Origin: JBCBEX01 sp038528235
Lineage (GTDB): Bacteria > Bacteroidota > Rhodothermia > Rhodothermales > Rubricoccaceae
DNA length: 64,000 bases
Assembly (NCBI GenBank): GCA_038528235.1
Contig: JBCBEX010000007.1
Location: 26,047-90,046 of the forward strand
Direction: 5' to 3'
Shown here: piece after piece, positions 61,204 through 64,000 of the stretch
Numbering within the stretch: the first letter of the stretch is position 1
Layout of the letters: the number at the start of each line of letters is the position of its first letter
Made by a program: the position numbers and the translations under genes
Notes under the pieces: generated by a model
The model's database searches: none
Told to the model about the DNA's origin: nothing
The model's input: only the letters and a program-made list of their open reading frames with translations

Positions 61204-62694
61204 CTAAGCGAGCGCAAGGGCGGTGTCTTCCTCCTCCGCCTGCTCGGCGTTTTCAGCTTCAAGCGCTTGACGGCGCTTCGTGGTGAACTGGTCGAGCGCG
61301 CCGATGAGGAACCAGCACCACGCCGCGAGGAAGTATTCCGTCCCGCGCGTCCAGCCGCCGATGTGGATGAGCAACATGCCCCCCATCGCGAGCGCGAGCG
61401 TCGTTCGCATCTGGAGGTAGTACCAGAACGCATTCCACCCGACCAGCAGCAGGATGCCGCCGTAGATCACCATGCCCATCAGGCCAAGCGAGAGGATGAG
61501 GTTGGTGTAGTCGAACTCGCTCGATCTGCGGTTGCCGCCGAACTTCTTCGCGGCCGGCGTGGTGGAGCCGAGGCCGAGGCCCAGCGGCGTCGAGAAGCCC
61601 GAGAGGAAGCCGCGCTCCATCATGTCGCCGTGCTTGCCCACCGTCGACGTCTCGGCGTCCATCGGGTTGAGGAGCCCGTCGGCGTTACGACCCACGAGGA
61701 CATCGGCCGCGCCACTCTCCATCTCCATCGAAGAGACCGCTGTGAGGCTATACCCGGCTGCGCCGAGCGTGATGACCACCGCCAGCACGAGACGCGGCAC
61801 CCACGACGCCGCGCTCCGGCTCGTGATCGCCCACACGAGCGGCACGAGGGCAAGCACTTTCACGATGGGCCCGCGGCTCCCGATCAGGAACAGGGCGACC
61901 ACCAAGAACGCGACGATCGGCAGCAGGTCGAGCCGCTTGCGCGTGGACACCATCGCCCAGAGCGCCACAATCGACATCATCAGGAAGCCCGCGTACTCCG
62001 ATGCGGCCGTGAACCACGAGAATGGCCGGACCACATCGCTGGCGACCCAGAGCGAGGAATAGCCCTCTGTGTCGATCCACTCCTGTTCGAACGGCAGGAA
62101 GCCGACAAATACCTGGTAGAGCCCCAAAATGCCTGCGAGCACGGCGATGACAGGCAGCGCCACGAGGACGAGCTTGTTGAGCATCTCCTCGGTCGCATAG
62201 ATCTGCCCGAGCCAGAACCAGCACACCGGCACGATGGTGAAGAGCGCGCCCGCGATGCCGACGCTCATACCGCCCTGCGCTGGATTCAGGATCTGAAACG
62301 TCATCAGAATCAGCAGCGCGACCACCCACTTCGAGAGCGTGCTGTCGAACCGCAGCGACTTCGTGGCCACGAGCGAGGCGACCATCAGTCCCACCACGAG
62401 CGGCGGGACGAGCAGGATCGGGTCCTGGCCGGTATTCGGGAACGTAATCGTGATGAACCGCCGGAAGTCGCCCAGGAAGCACAGGATGCCGAGGAGCACC
62501 ACGATCATGAGGCGTGGCGTCACGCTCCCAGCGGCGATGAGCGCGAAGAGCATCCCACCCGCGATGGCGAGCCGCGCTTGCTCCGTGGCGACGGCCCACC
62601 CGCAAAACAGCGCTACCGCCAGCGTGATGAGCACGGGCTTGAGCGCCGTCCATTGGGACTGGCTAAGGCGAAGGTTGGCTACGAGGGAACTCAT
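61204..62694 (-). CDS. O-antigen ligase/polymerase-like membrane protein
   Basis: 496-residue inner-membrane protein from ATG 62694 with about 12 helices in two groups separated by a periplasmic loop of about 100 residues (residues 330-420). Loop motifs such as PLGLGLGSTTP and the RG dipeptides in that loop are typical of Wzy/WaaL O-antigen ligase superfamily proteins. It either polymerises or ligates the cluster's polysaccharide to its acceptor. Sequence upstream is open but overlaps the next gene and has no similarity. Gap to the flanking GT4 genes is 11 and 23 bp. Confidence 0.8.
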   Translation of the reverse strand: MSSLVANLRLSQSQWTALKPVLITLAVALFCGWAVATEQARLAIAGGMLFALIAAGSVTPRLMIVVLLGILCFLGDFRRFITITFPNTGQDPILLVPPLVVGLMVASLVATKSLRFDSTLSKWVVALLILMTFQILNPAQGGMSVGIAGALFTIVPVCWFWLGQIYATEEMLNKLVLVALPVIAVLAGILGLYQVFVGFLPFEQEWIDTEGYSSLWVASDVVRPFSWFTAASEYAGFLMMSIVALWAMVSTRKRLDLLPIVAFLVVALFLIGSRGPIVKVLALVPLVWAITSRSAASWVPRLVLAVVITLGAAGYSLTAVSSMEMESGAADVLVGRNADGLLNPMDAETSTVGKHGDMMERGFLSGFSTPLGLGLGSTTPAAKKFGGNRRSSEFDYTNLILSLGLMGMVIYGGILLLVGWNAFWYYLQMRTTLALAMGGMLLIHIGGWTRGTEYFLAAWCWFLIGALDQFTTKRRQALEAENAEQAEEEDTALALA

Positions 62695-62717
62695 GGGCGG
62701 CTGCTCATGGCGGTGAG

Positions 62718-63917
62718 TCAGGCGAGATGGCGGCGTACGAGGGCAGCGGCGTCCCGGGCGAGGCGCTCGGTGCTGAATTGGGCAGCACGAGCGCGGGCAC
62801 CTTCCGCGAGGCGAGCACGGGCAGCGGGGTCGTCGGCGAGGCAATGCAGCACGTCAGCCAAGGCGGCAGGCTCTCCGGGTGGGACGAGCAGCCCGGATTC
62901 TGGTGTCACGATTTCGAGCGGGCCGCCATGCGCCGTGGCGATGACAGGCTTGCCTAGCGCCATGCCTTCCAATATTACCATGCCAAACGGCTCCGGACCT
63001 GTCGAAGCGTGCACCAGCACGTCGAAGGCATTCATCCATTCCGGCACGTTCGGCTGATGCCCGACGAAGCGGAGTTGGTCGGCGACCCCGTGCCGCTCCG
63101 CGAGCGCCGTGAGTGCGCCTGGATAGTCCGGCTCCGAAAAGTGCGGCCCGCCAACCACGACGAATACCGCGTCCGGCTGCGCCCGCGCGACCTGCGCTGC
63201 CGCCTCGACGAACACGTGGATGCCTTTCCAATGCTGGAGCCGCCCGACTATGCCCGCGACGAACGCATCCGTCGGCAGGTCTAGCTTGGTGCGCAACTCG
63301 GCGACCGAAGGCAACGTGTCTGCGTCGAAGCGCGCGAGGTTGACGGCGGGATAGAGCACCTCCGCGTGCCGTGACGGCCAGAGGGTCGCCTGGCCCGCTT
63401 TCGCCGCCTCGGAGCAGCACAGAATCGACGCCGAGGGCAGCAGCGTCGCCGTGCGGTGGATCGGGTTTTTCGAGGTGATCGTGTGCTGGAACCAGAACGC
63501 GGGGATGCGCGCGAGCAGAGCCGCGGGGCCGCTATAGAGGTGCCCTTTCGGCATCCACGCGAGCGCGGCGTCGGCGTCGAGGTCGCGCAACCAGGCTGCG
63601 ATCCGCCGCACGGTACCAACTTGCCGACCCACCTGACGCACACGGCCTGCTCTGAACACCTCGGCTTGGACTCCGAGCGCGCGGACGGCCTCGACCATCG
63701 GCCCGTCTTCCAGAAAGGCGACGGCATAGCGGCATCCCACCCCACCGTCATCGACGAGTGCCCGGTTAGCATCCAGCAATTGCAATAACAGCAACTCTGC
63801 CCCACCCCGCTGCTCCGCCAGTGGCATCACAATCCCGACGGTCAGCATAGAGTCAGCCGCACGTCCCAGTGTGGGCGGCGCTTGCACTTCGTCCAGCGTT
63901 GTCGTCTCAGGGTTCAT
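62718..63917 (-). CDS. GT4-family glycosyltransferase
   Basis: 399-residue GT-B glycosyltransferase from ATG 63917, with VGIVMPLAEQRGGAELLLLQLL acceptor loop, AGIVGRLQHWKGIHVFVEAAAQV, GHQPNVPEWMNAFDVLVHASTG and EPFGMVILEGMALGKPVIATAHGGPLEIV (E-x7-E) at the donor site. An in-frame ATG at 63797-type position inside the first strand (MLTVG) could be used instead but would remove little. It is the rightmost GT4 gene fully in the window and starts 11 bp after the stop of the next gene, so the unit continues beyond the edge. Confidence 0.88.
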   Translation of the reverse strand: MNPETTTLDEVQAPPTLGRAADSMLTVGIVMPLAEQRGGAELLLLQLLDANRALVDDGGVGCRYAVAFLEDGPMVEAVRALGVQAEVFRAGRVRQVGRQVGTVRRIAAWLRDLDADAALAWMPKGHLYSGPAALLARIPAFWFQHTITSKNPIHRTATLLPSASILCCSEAAKAGQATLWPSRHAEVLYPAVNLARFDADTLPSVAELRTKLDLPTDAFVAGIVGRLQHWKGIHVFVEAAAQVARAQPDAVFVVVGGPHFSEPDYPGALTALAERHGVADQLRFVGHQPNVPEWMNAFDVLVHASTGPEPFGMVILEGMALGKPVIATAHGGPLEIVTPESGLLVPPGEPAALADVLHCLADDPAARARLAEGARARAAQFSTERLARDAAALVRRHLA

Positions 63918-63928
63918 CCTACTGCTTG

Positions 63929-64000
63929 CTACCCTCCTACGTACCCGTATTTCACCAGGAACGGCCACGTCAGTGCCGTCACCGTCGCGCGGTCCCGTGT
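63929..64000 (-). CDS. Partial CDS at right edge, C-terminal 23 codons
   Basis: On the minus strand a frame entering from the edge encodes TRDRATVTALTWPFLVKYGYVGG then stops at 63929-63931, 11 bp before the GT4 start codon. Basic/aromatic C-terminus; likely the last codons of another polysaccharide-cluster gene. Product cannot be named. Confidence 0.4.
   Translation of the reverse strand, partial: TRDRATVTALTWPFLVKYGYVGG

Noticed and set aside
61180..63057. A 625-residue plus-strand frame through the O-antigen ligase-like gene
   Set aside because: His/Arg/Glu-rich low-complexity product with no signal, domain or start context, while the minus strand has a typical polytopic membrane protein with clean borders.
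1..64000. CRISPR array or insertion sequences
   Set aside because: No regularly spaced direct repeats with unique spacers and no transposase gene or IS-type inverted ends were seen.

Overview
The window looks like a chromosomal segment of a GC-rich member of the Bacteroidota/Rhodothermota (Rhodothermales-like). The reasons are Por/T9SS C-terminal sorting domains (YPNPF or YPNPA followed by a GxY/VYDxLGRE region and a GxYxxxL region), a PorV/PorQ-type outer-membrane protein, SusC/FecA-style TonB receptors with an N-terminal carboxypeptidase-regulatory domain, and start sites that mostly lack a Shine-Dalgarno sequence. Assignment below phylum level is inference.

Region 1 (1-9.1 kb) is a cell-wall glycan module: a sodium:solute symporter, two GHL10 (DUF187/DigH-like) glycosyl hydrolases, a T9SS-sorted Amidase_3 N-acetylmuramoyl-L-alanine amidase and a PD40/TolB-like propeller. 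An amidase yields denuded glycan strands and E. coli DigH (same family) cleaves them, so a peptidoglycan-scavenging role is plausible. Region 2 (9.2-18.6 kb) is a leftward five-gene operon: TonB receptor, large exported protein with a C-terminal FlgD-like fold, PorV/PorQ-like protein, IPT/TIG lipoprotein and a T9SS-sorted propeller. A LacI-type palindrome lies upstream. lysA follows on the other strand.

Region 3 (20.24-42.13 kb) is the most notable part. A 100-bp block at 20243-20342 is repeated (98/100) at 42005-42104. The right copy is the 3' half and terminator of an intact tRNA-Thr(CGU); the left copy is a truncated duplicate. A tyrosine recombinase lies beside the intact tRNA, and paired GTTGCCC motifs with 11-bp spacing lie just inside both ends. 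This is the anatomy of a 21.8-kb tRNA-integrated genomic island. The cargo is almost entirely metal/siderophore uptake: two TonB receptors, two PepSY-TM reductase-type proteins, DUF3649- and DUF3325-like small membrane proteins, two tandem CxxC proteins, two tandem T9SS-secreted FG-GAP proteins, an LCM-type methyltransferase, an MFS transporter, an M28 peptidase and a hemA gene with a Cys-rich tail. Two identical-type palindromes (TTTAGA-N5-TCTAAA), resembling DtxR/MntR-family boxes, sit upstream of the two leftward operons. No siderophore synthetase, relaxase or conjugation gene is seen.

Region 4 (42.4-53.4 kb) is housekeeping and transport: MscS channel, DUF4185-like lipoprotein, MnmD-type tRNA methyltransferase with no canonical start, AI-2E-family permease, LpqC-like esterase, tandem universal stress protein, dicarboxylate/cation symporter, a VTE5-VTE6-like fusion (dolichol/phytol-kinase-like plus DUF92) and two exported proteins. 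Region 5 (53.5-64 kb) is a leftward surface-polysaccharide cluster: SGNH-like protein plus MBOAT acyltransferase, four GT4 glycosyltransferases, a sulfotransferase-like protein and an O-antigen ligase-like protein. It continues past the right edge.
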